From NCBI RefSeq assembly GCF_002243645.1, contig NZ_CP017704.1, positions 659,501 through 723,500 of the forward strand: a stretch of 64,000 nucleotides of DNA. Direction: 5' to 3'. The notes beneath the pieces were generated by a model, which saw only the letters and a list, made by a program, of their open reading frames with translations, was not told the origin of the DNA and made no database searches. Every line of letters starts with the position of its first letter. The first letter of the stretch is position 1. The position numbers were made by a program, and so were the translations under genes. Source of the stretch: Peribacillus simplex NBRC 15720 = DSM 1321. Lineage in GTDB: Bacteria; Bacillota; Bacilli; Bacillales; DSM-1321. Positions 44,338 to 53,642 of this stretch are shown here, one piece after another.

Positions 44338-44898
44338 TTAATTAAAGGACATGTCATTTAGATCTTCTTTTATGAGTGAGTACATATATAAATCATCGAA
44401 TTTGCCACAAGTATATTCATAATGCCTTAGCAATCCTTCTCTTCTAAACCCCTGTTTTTCCACTAGTTTTTGGGATGGGTGATTATCAGGTTCAATTAAA
44501 GCTTGAATCCTTTCTAGGTGAAAGTGACGATAACCATACATAACAACGGCTTTCAACGCTTCACTAGCAATGCCTTTTCCCCAATGATCTTTACTTAATT
44601 CATACCCAATTTCAGCTCGATGATGTTTGGTGACCATATTCAGAAAACCACAACTTCCTATAACCCTATTGGAATCTTTTAATGTAATTCCCCATCTAAT
44701 TCCCGAACCTTCTTGGAATATAGATTCGTACCATTTAATTTCATCCCATACGTCATTTACTGTTTGGCATGGATCTAACCCCATTGGCTTCACTACATCC
44801 GTATCAGATAGATATTTAAACATATCACCCGCGTCTTCAATTGTTACTTCCCTTAAAATCAATCGTCGTGTTTCAATAAGCGGAAATACCTTCTCCAT
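44338..44898 (-). CDS. GNAT N-acetyltransferase (RimJ/RimL-like)
   Basis: Acetyl-CoA-dependent acetyltransferase of 186 residues. The fold begins FPLIETRRLILREVTIED, the common start of the RimJ/RimL branch. The acetyl-CoA loop is HWGKGIASEALKAVV (Q/RxxGxG/A motif variant), and the C-terminal part LIEPDNHPSQKLVEKQGFRR is typical of the branch. The ATG chosen follows GGAGGAGG by 8 nt; an ATG 11 codons earlier is less likely. Acceptor is unknown: protein N-termini, amino acids and drugs are all possible in the family. Confidence 0.9.
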   Translation of the reverse strand: MEKVFPLIETRRLILREVTIEDAGDMFKYLSDTDVVKPMGLDPCQTVNDVWDEIKWYESIFQEGSGIRWGITLKDSNRVIGSCGFLNMVTKHHRAEIGYELSKDHWGKGIASEALKAVVMYGYRHFHLERIQALIEPDNHPSQKLVEKQGFRREGLLRHYEYTCGKFDDLYMYSLIKEDLNDMSFN

Positions 44899-45074
44899 CC
44901 TATTTCCCTCCTCCAAAGTCCTCTTTTCCATATTTTACTGTTTTAATCATTACCTAATTAAAGCCGATAATCAACGCTTTATTGCTTAAGAATTGATGAT
45001 AATAAATAAAAGTCGTCCCTACTTTCATTAAATTTAGATAATAATCAATAGGATAGTAGGTCTATTATGGGGGC

Positions 45075-45430
45075 TAACTGTCTTGTATTGTTAGGCCGTT
45101 TGAAAAGAATTAGGGATAAATCTTACAACCGTTGTGAGTTGGGTTCGACACTTTGAAGCTGAAGGCATGAAAGGCCTTGAAGAAAAACGAGGAAAAATAA
45201 AAGGCCCCACAATAGGGCATTCACCTACTTATTCAGAATACAGAAACGAAAATAAAACGAGTAGAAGCTGAGAATGAAATAATAAAAAAGCTCATACCAC
45301 CCCAAGGATATAAATCAACTGCTTTTTTCTTAAACTCAATGTCGAACGTTCTCTTCTTTTTCCCCATAAAAAAAACCCTCCATAGTAGACAGTAACTTTC
45401 TTTTACTTGTCTGCTATAAGGCGAGCATAC
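45075..45430. pseudogene. IS3-family relic with opposed fragments
   Basis: Plus-strand remnants (about 45125-45300) read VVSWVRHFEAEGMKGLEEKR and, after frame breaks, an ENEIIKKLI leucine-zipper-like end: the middle and C-terminal parts of an IS3 OrfA. On the minus strand (about 45310-45369) MGKKKRTFDIEFKKKAVDLY is the N-terminus of such an OrfA, with GGAGGG upstream. The two pieces face opposite ways, so the element was rearranged and is dead. No OrfB catalytic domain was seen. Confidence 0.75.
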
Positions 45431-45632
45431 CACCTGACGACCCGAGGTAACTTTTTTATTTATTGTGTACAAAATATAGTTTTATTGGATGTAGACTAAA
45501 ATGATAAATCATAATATCGAAAAAGATAAATGATAATACACATTCTATATAAAGGTAATGGATACAATATTTTTTTATAAATATTGTAGTCAAAAATGGG
45601 TAGCACATACTACGTTCTTAAAGATAATATAG

Positions 45633-46724
45633 TTATGTTTTTTTTCTATTCTTTATAAAAGCTGTCAAAAGAAGTAGTATAGGCACAACAATTTGCAAAG
45701 GAATATGTAGGTAATAAGGTACTTTATGAACTCCAATATAAATATGTTCAATATAATTAGGCGCAATAGCAAATGACAAAGTTAAAATTAAAAGTCCTAT
45801 AGGTAAGATTAATTTATTTTGGTTCTTTATCTGTAAGATATCTGCTATTCCAATAACAGTACAATAGAAGAAAACCAACAGTTTAAAAATCCCTAACGTA
45901 ACCAATGTAATAACAACTAGCGCTTCCAAACGGGTAATAAAATGAGCAATATCCACAAGAGAAGCAGCTGATAGAAGTGGAAAAATAGATGATTCTACAA
46001 TATCTTCATTTAATATCATAATATTAACAATAGAGGAAAAAGCCAAGTAGAGACAACTAGCTATAATGGCATATAATCCTATTTTTTTTACTTTCGATTT
46101 CTGATCTAGAACAGGAAAAATCATTAAAAAAGCAATCATCTCTCCAAATGGAATGGTTAACGCTGTTGGGAAAATTGTATGGAGGATTGGAGACCAATCT
46201 CTTGGGATTATAGGCCGTACATTATCTACTTCCAATAACCCATTAATCCATTGAAAGATAATGATTAAAAATAAAATAGAAAAAAGAAGAACAAATCCAG
46301 CTAAAGCTACTCTTCCTATTGTTTGTATCCCTTGTTTAATACCATACATGCATACTCCCATCATCAATGCTGCAAGTATAACTGGAGAAGTATTACGATA
46401 GGCCATTATTAATAATAAGGCTGTAAAGTCTCTCAAGATACGTGCCGCCATGTACATGAAATAGAGGACATACAGGAAGCTAATTATTATTCCAATATGC
46501 TTCCCCCAGATTAATTGAGTATATTGAGTAAGAGGTAAGGAAGGGTAATAGGTATGAAGCTTTGTGTATACTAGATAAAGTAAACACCCTAATAGGCCTG
46601 CAGCCATCAAGGCAATCCATCCATATTTACCCGCAGGTCGCCCTACTTCAAGCAATAGAGCGCTTCCTATTTCAAATAACACAATGAGGCAGAAAAATTG
46701 AATCGTATTTATTTTCTCTTTCAT
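45633..46724 (-). CDS. Germinant receptor B subunit (GerAB/GerBB family permease)
   Basis: Inner-membrane protein of 363 residues with ten predicted helices, from the APC superfamily branch found only in spore formers. It starts with the typical helix INTIQFFCLIVLFEIGSALLL and includes the GRPAGKYGW loop. In GerA-type receptors this subunit binds the amino-acid or other germinant. Its start overlaps the C-subunit gene by 4 bp (ATGA), showing coupling. It ends the A-C-B operon. The germinant cannot be predicted. Confidence 0.93.
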   Translation of the reverse strand: MKEKINTIQFFCLIVLFEIGSALLLEVGRPAGKYGWIALMAAGLLGCLLYLVYTKLHTYYPSLPLTQYTQLIWGKHIGIIISFLYVLYFMYMAARILRDFTALLLIMAYRNTSPVILAALMMGVCMYGIKQGIQTIGRVALAGFVLLFSILFLIIIFQWINGLLEVDNVRPIIPRDWSPILHTIFPTALTIPFGEMIAFLMIFPVLDQKSKVKKIGLYAIIASCLYLAFSSIVNIMILNEDIVESSIFPLLSAASLVDIAHFITRLEALVVITLVTLGIFKLLVFFYCTVIGIADILQIKNQNKLILPIGLLILTLSFAIAPNYIEHIYIGVHKVPYYLHIPLQIVVPILLLLTAFIKNRKKT

Positions 46725-47947
46725 TGTGTTTCACCCCTTTGGAATTGGTTTGAATGTGTACGTGATCCTGCTGTTTTAATCGAAATATCAACGTGAACTT
46801 CTGTTTGGGCTTTTTGGTAAAGAGAACTCCATGATTTACGGTAATTTTTCCATTGAGAAGGATGTTGAAAGGATAATTGTTTACCAAATCCTAATGTGTC
46901 TGTTTGATATTTCTGGGTAAGGGCAATCATCTTTTTTATTTCCTTCTTTATTTCTTCCTCTACACATTTTTCAATAGGTTGAAGGTCTTTATCATTCTCT
47001 AAGGTATATAAGCCCTTTATCTCTTCTATCTCTGCTATCCCTTTTACATCCATCTTAAGGTAGGGTATGCCATCTTTGACAGTTGTGTACTTTTTAGATT
47101 TTACAGTTAGTAAACGAGCGGTAACAAATTTATGTTTTTCAAAAGAGGCGGTTATATACGAAGATTTCATCTCATTATAAGCTATTAATACAGGACGTAT
47201 TTCATGATTCTTACTCCATGTTACCCATTTATCTTCTTTAAAAAAGGCTGTCCCATCTATCTCAGGAGAAGTAGGAGATGCTTTTTCTAGGTTAGATAAA
47301 TCACCTGTACTTTTTTGCTTTTTAGGTAATGCTACAGTTGAGATCGCTACTTCCTGCCCATCATCTTTAATATATTGAATAATTTGACTAATAGTTAACG
47401 ATTGACCCGTACCTGCTACTTTTTTAATATTCTCTAGATTAGAAATTAACGAGTTGCTTGGTATCTTATTTAAAGGTGTGAGCGCATTTAAAATAGAACG
47501 TGCAGATGCATTATGGGAAACTGTCACAGCCGTTGATAAACGGACATCGGGCTCTCGATCAAACAACTCTAGAGCATTAAGTAAACCTTCTTTCGCTATC
47601 TCCTCACTTATTACCACTATCTCTAAATGAGGAAAACTAGCTGGACGAGGGAGTTTCTCGAAACTCTTCCACATAGCTTCTCCTATGGTTCTTCCTTGTC
47701 CTTGATAATTTAATATGGCCGGACCTTGTCCTCCTGTACTGCTAGCTGAAGTAACATTGGAAGGATTGACCACCTGTAGAGTAGCCTTATATGTTCCGTC
47801 CTTTTCTTTATCCAAGGCCACACCGATTGCAAAACTAATCTGATTTACTTCTTTATAATCACTACAAGCTGCAATAAAACTACATAACGAAATGATTGCC
47901 AGAACTTTAAACCCTTTAGAAAACGTTACGATCATGACTCTCACCAT
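46721..47947 (-). CDS. Germinant receptor C subunit (Ger(x)C lipoprotein)
   Basis: Lipoprotein of 408 residues. After a short signal peptide the lipobox SFIAACSD gives the lipid-modified Cys (about 28). It continues DYKEVNQISFAIGVALDKEK, the standard N-terminal block of GerAC/GerBC proteins, and has a three-domain beta-rich body. It sits on the outer face of the inner spore membrane and is needed for receptor assembly and clustering. The gene lies 14 bp after the A subunit and overlaps the B subunit. Confidence 0.93.
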   Translation of the reverse strand: MVRVMIVTFSKGFKVLAIISLCSFIAACSDYKEVNQISFAIGVALDKEKDGTYKATLQVVNPSNVTSASSTGGQGPAILNYQGQGRTIGEAMWKSFEKLPRPASFPHLEIVVISEEIAKEGLLNALELFDREPDVRLSTAVTVSHNASARSILNALTPLNKIPSNSLISNLENIKKVAGTGQSLTISQIIQYIKDDGQEVAISTVALPKKQKSTGDLSNLEKASPTSPEIDGTAFFKEDKWVTWSKNHEIRPVLIAYNEMKSSYITASFEKHKFVTARLLTVKSKKYTTVKDGIPYLKMDVKGIAEIEEIKGLYTLENDKDLQPIEKCVEEEIKKEIKKMIALTQKYQTDTLGFGKQLSFQHPSQWKNYRKSWSSLYQKAQTEVHVDISIKTAGSRTHSNQFQRGETQ

Positions 47948-47961
47948 CTCTTTTAGACCTC

Positions 47962-49437
47962 TTATTTTTCATCTCTTATCTTATTATTTTTTCGCTTCAT
48001 TTGACGCCAAGGCATTCGAATGAAGTTATCTTGTTGAGCAGCAGGATTAAAAGGAGTCACAGGTAATAAATAAGGTACACCAAAAGAATTTAGCTTAGCG
48101 ATGTGAAAACCAATAAAAAATAAAGATAGCATAATACCATATAAACCTATAAAAGCTCCCATAAATAAAAAAACAAATCGCAAGATTCTGCCCGTTGCTC
48201 CAATGGAATATTGAGGGACAGCAAAGCTGCTGATTGCCGTTAAAGCTACGATAATTGTTGAAACAGAAGAAACAAATCCGGCCTCTACTACTCCTTGCCC
48301 AATAATTAGCGCACCTACAATGGATGCTGCCTGTCCTGAAGCTCGGGGTATCCGAATGCCTGCTTCTCTTAGAATCTCAAATGTCACTTCAAGTAAAAAG
48401 ATTTCGACAACAGTTGGAAAAGGTACTCCTTCTCGTTGTGCTGCAATACTAACAGCTAAGTTAGTTGGAATCATTCCAATGTGATGTGTCACTAAAGCTA
48501 CGTACACACCTGGTGTTAACAATGAGATAATAAAAGAAAATATCCTCAATAAGCGCATGAATGAGCTAATATCAGACTTTTCATAATAATCTTCTGCGGT
48601 TTTGAAGTGATCCATTAATAGCGTAGGACAGATAAGCCCAAATGGTGTCCCATTCACTAAAATGCCTATTCTCCCTTCTAACAAGTTACCAGCCATTACA
48701 TCTGGCCGTTCTGTATTAAACGTACGGGGAAAGGGAGAGTATGTTTCATCCTCTAAAAAACTTTCGATATATCTCGATTCCAAAATGCCATCTATTTTAA
48801 TATTTTTTACTTTTTCTTTTACTTTTTTTAATATAGATGCGTCTACAACATCCTCAATATAAAGGATAGCTATATCCGTTTGTGTCCTTTCCCCTAATTT
48901 AGAAAATTCAATGCGTAAACTAGGATGTTGAATACGTGAACGCACGAGAGACGTATTCGTGCGGATTTTTTCTGTAAAGCTGTCTTTGGGACCGCGAACA
49001 AGAACTTGTGTAGTAGGTTCGCTAATGGAGCGAGAATCAATCGATTTAGTCCCTATCACTAACACTTCTGAACTCTTGTTAAAAAAGATAACTGTATTTC
49101 CTGAAACAAGAGAAGATAAAATAGTATCCCACGTAGACGATATTTCTACTTCTGAAGCAGATAATACCTGGTCTTTTAGATATTTGTTTAAATCAGTTGT
49201 TCTATTAGGTTCATTGAAATAAAAAGAATCGTTACATACTTCCAAAATAGGTTTGATAATAGAAGTTTCAATCACTTGTTTATCACAGATTCCATCAATA
49301 TAGACAATGATTAAATCTACACGGTTATGTAATTGAAATTCTCTAATTAAAAGGTCTGAATTAGCCCCTAGTTCTTTTTCTAGATATACCTTAAATTGTT
49401 CAATATTTTCATTTATTAGACCACGTTGAATTGCCAT
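47962..49437 (-). CDS. Germinant receptor A subunit (GerAA family)
   Basis: Spore germination protein of 491 residues. The N-terminal cytoplasmic domain (about 1-270) includes LVRGPKDSFTEKIRTNTSLV and EGRIGILVNGTPFGLICPTL, strongly conserved in the family. The C-terminal half has five or six membrane helices (about 290-460, with TPGVYVALVTHHIG) and a basic tail. GerAA proteins form a pentameric ion channel that releases monovalent cations when the germinant binds. First gene of the A-C-B operon; AAGGAGA precedes the ATG. The forespore sigma-G promoter expected upstream was not clear. Confidence 0.95.
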   Translation of the reverse strand: MAIQRGLINENIEQFKVYLEKELGANSDLLIREFQLHNRVDLIIVYIDGICDKQVIETSIIKPILEVCNDSFYFNEPNRTTDLNKYLKDQVLSASEVEISSTWDTILSSLVSGNTVIFFNKSSEVLVIGTKSIDSRSISEPTTQVLVRGPKDSFTEKIRTNTSLVRSRIQHPSLRIEFSKLGERTQTDIAILYIEDVVDASILKKVKEKVKNIKIDGILESRYIESFLEDETYSPFPRTFNTERPDVMAGNLLEGRIGILVNGTPFGLICPTLLMDHFKTAEDYYEKSDISSFMRLLRIFSFIISLLTPGVYVALVTHHIGMIPTNLAVSIAAQREGVPFPTVVEIFLLEVTFEILREAGIRIPRASGQAASIVGALIIGQGVVEAGFVSSVSTIIVALTAISSFAVPQYSIGATGRILRFVFLFMGAFIGLYGIMLSLFFIGFHIAKLNSFGVPYLLPVTPFNPAAQQDNFIRMPWRQMKRKNNKIRDEK

Positions 49438-49573
49438 TTTGGTTTCTAGGTCTCCTTCATTAATAACGCTTACATATGCTGATTAGGATAACCTTGTAAT
49501 AGGGGAAATATACCTGAATTGGGCGAGGAGGAGAGGGGATAAAAATAGCTGAAGTAGAACTTTTAAAGCTTAC
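49438..49573. other. Gap upstream of the ger operon
   Basis: Should contain the forespore promoter. I could not find a convincing sigma-G -35/-10 pair at 17-18 bp spacing. Confidence 0.35.
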
Positions 49574-49771
49574 TTAACGCCTTCATAGAACTGAAAAAAC
49601 TCTTGTTCATTTTCAAATTTAAAAAAGGGGATTTTTAGGCGTCAGATTTGGCAATAGATCTTTTAATATGTGCCATTCTCCAGCAGCTTCAAGTCCTTTG
49701 ACTGATCGTCGCATTTGCTCATACGCAAAAAAAAAATTTGCATCATCATATTTGTTTTGTTTCATATTCAT
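49574..49771 (-). pseudogene. Truncated SAM-dependent methyltransferase
   Basis: With a good start (AGGAGAT before ATG at 49771) the frame encodes 50 residues: NKYDDANFFFAYEQMRRSVK then GLEAAGEWHILKDLLPNL, the typical N-terminus of a class I methyltransferase. The frame stops just where the SAM-binding glycine motif (VLDLGCG) should come. A different frame supplies a short tail (FENEQEFFQFYEGVK). More than three-quarters of the enzyme is missing. Confidence 0.7.
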
Positions 49772-49788
49772 ACATCTCCTATAAATCA

Positions 49789-49833
49789 AGATAGCCTCCT
49801 AAGATTAATACCACTTCTATTACAGGAGGCTAC
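49789..49833. other. Inverted repeat upstream of the methyltransferase remnant
   Basis: TAGCCTCCT and AGGAGGCTA form a perfect 9-bp inverted repeat with a loop of about 24 nt, near the promoter side of the dead methyltransferase gene. Its role is unknown. Confidence 0.45.
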
Positions 49834-50003
49834 CTATCTCCTTCTCACCATCTGTTTCACCTCATTTTTTTGATGAATCACTGTCCCTTTACTAACCCAC
49901 TGCTTGTTTTCCCAACTCCTCATCTTAAGTTCAAATTCCTTCAAACAACAATACTTCCTATAGATCTCTTTTGACGATTAGTTGTAAATTGTACGAATTA
50001 GGT

Positions 50004-50042
50004 CTTATCTCCTAATGTCTTTTTTAGGAATAAGACTTTTTT
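50004..50042 (+). terminator. Strong terminator-like hairpin upstream of the phosphoesterase gene
   Basis: GTCTTAT-C-TCCTAA and TTAGGA-ATAAGAC pair over 13 bp and run into TTTTTT. It precedes the start codon at 50195 by about 150 bp. It could close an upstream transcript or attenuate the phosphoesterase mRNA if that begins further upstream. Confidence 0.65.
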
Positions 50043-50194
50043 ACTCATCCTTAATAAGTTATAAAAAAATAAGCAAACTATACCATATTACAGCTATACG
50101 GAATCTACCTAGGCTAAGTTCGCTACAAATTAATCCAGGTAGTAAAAGGATAAATGTATATCGCTTAATCAAAATGTAATGGGGTGAATGTTTT

Positions 50195-51979
50195 ATGAGA
50201 ATGAAAAAAGCATTAATAGGTCTCTCACTCTTATGTATGATTGTTCCTGGTATTGCCAAATCGGCTGATTCCGTTGCTGAAAATAACCGTAGCAATATCG
50301 TGGCAAATTGGAAATTCACAAAACAACATGTTAAAAGCGGTTCAATCGATAAAGGTAATTTAATTATAGAAGATACAAGCAAACATGGAAATGATTTAGA
50401 GCTAGTGACGATTGGTGATCCTGCCTCGACTGAATTAAAAAATATGATTCAATGGTCTGAAGAAGATTATCATGATCAAGAAAAAGTGGATAGCTTGGAG
50501 TTCGCTAATTACGAAAACGCCCCTTCTGGAAGGTATTTCAAAACCAAAAAGGGTTCACCTATCAATTCGGAGAAATTCGATAAGGGTTTTACCATTGAAG
50601 CGATATTTAAGTTGCCAAGTGATTCCAAGAGTGTCATGGGGCTTTTTTCTAGACAAGGACAGGCTGCCGATCTTAATAAAATGGAAGGCGAGAAGAAAAT
50701 CCTTTCTGCTTTAACTGTATCCAGTGATCAAAAAATTCACTGGACCAGCCATCCATCCAATTTAAATTATAATGTAAGCAATTGGTCTCGATCATTAAAT
50801 GCTGATGAATGGTACCATTTGGCGGTTGTTAATGATGGTAACACGACGACTTTAACTTTGAATGGCGTTAGTGATTACGGAAAATCAGAAAAAGTAATAG
50901 GTATTGCAGCAGTTAAAGGTAAAGGCTGGAACATCGGAGCATCTGAGTGGGGAAATAAGTTTAATGCACTATTCAAAGGGAATATCCAGGAAATACGAAT
51001 TGCTAATAAGGCTTTAACTGAAAAAGAATGGCTTGTGCAGGATGCTCGTGACGATGAACCATTCGAAGGATCAAACAAAACTTTACCCTTTCTAACGAAT
51101 AAAAAGAATTATAATTTTCTTTTTGTACCAGATACCCAGAAATACTCAAGCCAAAATCCAGAGATTTTCAATAGCCAAATGAACTGGATTTCCAATAACA
51201 CCAAGAAGAACAATATTATCATGAATACATTTGTTGGGGACATTGTCGATAGTGATTCAGAAAAACAATGGCAGAATTCCCTCGAAGCCATTTCCCATTT
51301 GGATAAAAAGGAAGTTCCATATATGATGGCGGCTGGGAATCATGACTATGCGGACGGAGATCCTTTCTTAACACATTATGGGCCGCAGCGTTTTTTGAAT
51401 AAAAAATACTATAAGGGGTCTTCTCACTCTGGGTATAGTTCATATGCAATCGCGAAGGCTGGGAGTTATGAATACTTAATTTTAATAGTGGATATGAAAA
51501 ATCTGCATAAGGACCTTGAATGGTCAAAAAAGGTTCTAGATCAGCATAAAGATAAACCGACAATCCTCGTCTCGCATGATATTATATTTCCGAAGGTTAA
51601 GGATGATAAAACCATTGCCGTCGAGTCGTCTAATGGCCGGCTGATTTGGGATGAACTCGTAAAGGACCATAATCAAGTGTTCATGACGGTTAATGGACAT
51701 TATTTTGGGATAGCACATCGGGTAAAACAAAACTCTGCAGGAAATGATGTCATACAAATGCTGGTCAATTACCAAACGAATTATCGAGGGGGGAATGGCT
51801 GGCTAAGACTTGTAGAATTTGATGAAAAGAAAAATGGATTGGTATTCCGTACCTATTCCCCATTTGTCGACGAAATGTCTAAAAAAGAAAAATCCTATAT
51901 CGATTATAAATTTTTAACAGGTGAAAATAATTCATTTAAATTGGATTGGGACTTTAAAAATAGATTTAATTTTAGGTAA
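50195..51979 (+). CDS. Secreted LamG-domain metallophosphoesterase
   Basis: Exported protein of 594 residues. A signal peptide (1-24, MRMKKALIGLSLLCMIVPGIAKS) precedes a concanavalin-like LamG domain (about 85-275, DEWYHLAVVNDGNTTTLTLNG). A calcineurin-like phosphoesterase domain follows (about 305-560). Metal ligands are seen in FVPDTQKYS, VGDIVDSD, AAGNHDYAD, LVSHDI and VNGHYFGIAH. It probably hydrolyses a phosphate ester outside the cell while the LamG domain binds a glycan or wall polymer. Phosphate scavenging is plausible but unproven. GGGGTG lies 8 nt before the ATG. Monocistronic. Confidence 0.9.
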   Translation: MRMKKALIGLSLLCMIVPGIAKSADSVAENNRSNIVANWKFTKQHVKSGSIDKGNLIIEDTSKHGNDLELVTIGDPASTELKNMIQWSEEDYHDQEKVDSLEFANYENAPSGRYFKTKKGSPINSEKFDKGFTIEAIFKLPSDSKSVMGLFSRQGQAADLNKMEGEKKILSALTVSSDQKIHWTSHPSNLNYNVSNWSRSLNADEWYHLAVVNDGNTTTLTLNGVSDYGKSEKVIGIAAVKGKGWNIGASEWGNKFNALFKGNIQEIRIANKALTEKEWLVQDARDDEPFEGSNKTLPFLTNKKNYNFLFVPDTQKYSSQNPEIFNSQMNWISNNTKKNNIIMNTFVGDIVDSDSEKQWQNSLEAISHLDKKEVPYMMAAGNHDYADGDPFLTHYGPQRFLNKKYYKGSSHSGYSSYAIAKAGSYEYLILIVDMKNLHKDLEWSKKVLDQHKDKPTILVSHDIIFPKVKDDKTIAVESSNGRLIWDELVKDHNQVFMTVNGHYFGIAHRVKQNSAGNDVIQMLVNYQTNYRGGNGWLRLVEFDEKKNGLVFRTYSPFVDEMSKKEKSYIDYKFLTGENNSFKLDWDFKNRFNFR

Positions 51980-52006
51980 TTAAAAGAGGAGGAAAAAATC
52001 CAATTC

Positions 52007-52040
52007 CCCAGGTGTACCTGTTCGATCTCTACACCTGGGT
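52007..52040 (+). terminator. Hairpin after the phosphoesterase gene
   Basis: CCAGGTGT and ACACCTGG form a perfect 8-bp stem with a 15-nt loop, about 30 bp after the stop. The T-run is weak. Confidence 0.6.
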
Positions 52041-52149
52041 GAATTCCTTTATTGGTGTCCTCCTATGTGTTTGTACAAGAAGGATAAACGTTCATTCTTG
52101 ATGATGAATCAATAATGCTACGATTTTTTCTAGTTGGTTTAAACAACTA

Positions 52150-53046
52150 TCATGCTGCTTTTTTCATTACTGATTTATACTTTCCTAACCCATTAACGAC
52201 AAGAACTCCTAATATCGCAATTCCGCCGCCAATGACCGAAAGAGTACTAGGTACTTCCCGCAGCCAAACCCAAGCGACGAAAATGGCAATCACAGGTTCA
52301 AGGTATAACAAACTAGAAACGGTACTGGCTTTTCCTAATGATAGTGCGACTGCCCAAGTTACATAACCGATGGCCGCAGGGAAAATACCGACAAAAATCG
52401 CTGATAAATGACCTTCCATTGTAGCATTTTGAATTTCTTGAAATAGCCCAGGAATAAATATTAAAAAGGGTATTGTACCGATCCAAGTGAAATAAGCTGT
52501 CAATTCAATCGGATTATAGCGACTAAACAGAGGTTTTTGGAAAACAAAAAACACCGCAGAAGCGATAGCTGACATCAGCACTAAAAAGGCTCCTTCAGAA
52601 ATGTTCAGGGAAGGGCCTGCAGTACCTAATGTTATTAAGGTGATCCCTGTGAATCCTATTCCTAAACCAATCCATCCGAATAGGCCGAGGTGTTCTTTTA
52701 AAACGAAAGCAGCAATGATCGCGATGAAGACAGGTGCTGAACCAATCAGCATTCCAGCCGTTCCCGCCGAAACTGTTTGTTCCCCGAATGTCACCCCGAT
52801 ATGGTAAATACTTATACCAATAAATGCAAGGATCGATATCCTCAACAAATCCTCTTTTTTCGGGAGTCGAAATTTCACCCCAGGCCATAGAGCATAAAGG
52901 ACAAAAATCCCTGATGCTATAAGATAACGAACAAGTACCAAATGGCCAGCTGAATACCCGCCATGTAAGCTTGCACGAATAGCAGCGAATGTAGATCCCC
53001 AAATAATAACTGTAATTGATGCCAATAAAAATGCCTTAGTGTTCAA
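52150..53046 (-). CDS. EamA/DMT family transporter
   Basis: Ten-helix drug/metabolite transporter of 298 residues made of two EamA repeats. ITVIIWGSTFAAIRASLHGG opens repeat 1 with the conserved WG(S/T)xF motif, and the second repeat starts near SEGAFLVLMSAIASAVFFVF. EPVIAIFVAWVWLREVPS near the C-terminus is the family's last-helix signature. Members export amino acids, metabolites or drugs. TTG start, 8 nt after GGGAGG. Substrate unknown; monocistronic. Confidence 0.9.
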   Translation of the reverse strand: MNTKAFLLASITVIIWGSTFAAIRASLHGGYSAGHLVLVRYLIASGIFVLYALWPGVKFRLPKKEDLLRISILAFIGISIYHIGVTFGEQTVSAGTAGMLIGSAPVFIAIIAAFVLKEHLGLFGWIGLGIGFTGITLITLGTAGPSLNISEGAFLVLMSAIASAVFFVFQKPLFSRYNPIELTAYFTWIGTIPFLIFIPGLFQEIQNATMEGHLSAIFVGIFPAAIGYVTWAVALSLGKASTVSSLLYLEPVIAIFVAWVWLREVPSTLSVIGGGIAILGVLVVNGLGKYKSVMKKAA

Positions 53047-53264
53047 AACCTATTCCTCCCAACCATTCACTATAATCTGAAGGTATCATGGATACGTGAG
53101 AACTTCAATAAAATTTCTATCTCGCTGTGAAGTATCACAGTAAAATAACGAATTAGAGTACATTCTGAGATGTAATCAACGCTGAAGAAATTCTATTCCA
53201 TATGGGATTGGATTGGATTGGAAATCTTCATTTAAAGATGGATTAGGTTTGAAAAGCATGCTAA
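53047..53264. other. Gap upstream of the EamA gene
   Basis: Spacer with the transporter promoter region and a small GATTG tandem (near 53209-53222). No gene supported. Confidence 0.35.
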
Positions 53265-53299
53265 ACAAAAGGTGCTTCGTATAGGAAGCACCTTTTGTT
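53263..53299. terminator. Hairpin bordering repeat family A
   Basis: AACAAAAGGTGCTTC and GAAGCACCTTTTGTT form a 15-bp stem with a short loop and A/T runs on both sides. It touches the first base of the repeat, as the hairpin at 44085-44113 does. Confidence 0.7.
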
Positions 53300-53535
53300 C
53301 AGACTGTAGACAAACTCGATAATAAGATTGCCTACATTTTTTTGAGGGAGTGTAAAATATGAACGTTGATATCCACTCCAGGCACTCGCTTTCCGCGGGC
53401 GGTCCGGGAGCCTCCTCGGCGCTCTTGGCGCCTGTGGGGTCTCCCTTGGACGCGCTTTTCCCGCAGGAGTCTCGTACCTTCCGTTCCAATCAACTTTGCA
53501 GATGGAACCCCTTTTGTCTACAAACTCGTTTACAA
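53300..53535 (+). repeat. GC-rich intergenic repeat family A, copy 3
   Basis: Most complete copy. Left module CTGTAGACAAACTCG with GATTGCCTACA and a T-run (53301-53343). Core at 53391-53492: GCACTCGCTTTCCGCGGGCG, GCGCCTGTGGGGTCTCCC, GACGCGCTTTTCCCGCAGGA, CCTTCCGTTCCAATCAACT. On the right TTTTGTCTACAAACTCGTTT closes it. Short ORFs on both strands are by-products of GC-rich sequence. Confidence 0.88.
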
Positions 53536-53642
53536 TTATCTTTTCCACATTTAAGCTTACTTGAAATATTGTCTTGAGGCTTTTACTCTGTAACAGTTTT
53601 GTGCAGCAATACTGTTAAATTAAGTTAACATTATTAAATTAT

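Noticed and set aside
53232-53577. Several short ORFs on both strands
   Set aside because: By-products of the GC-rich repeat family A copy; no ribosome binding sites and no shared protein product between copies.
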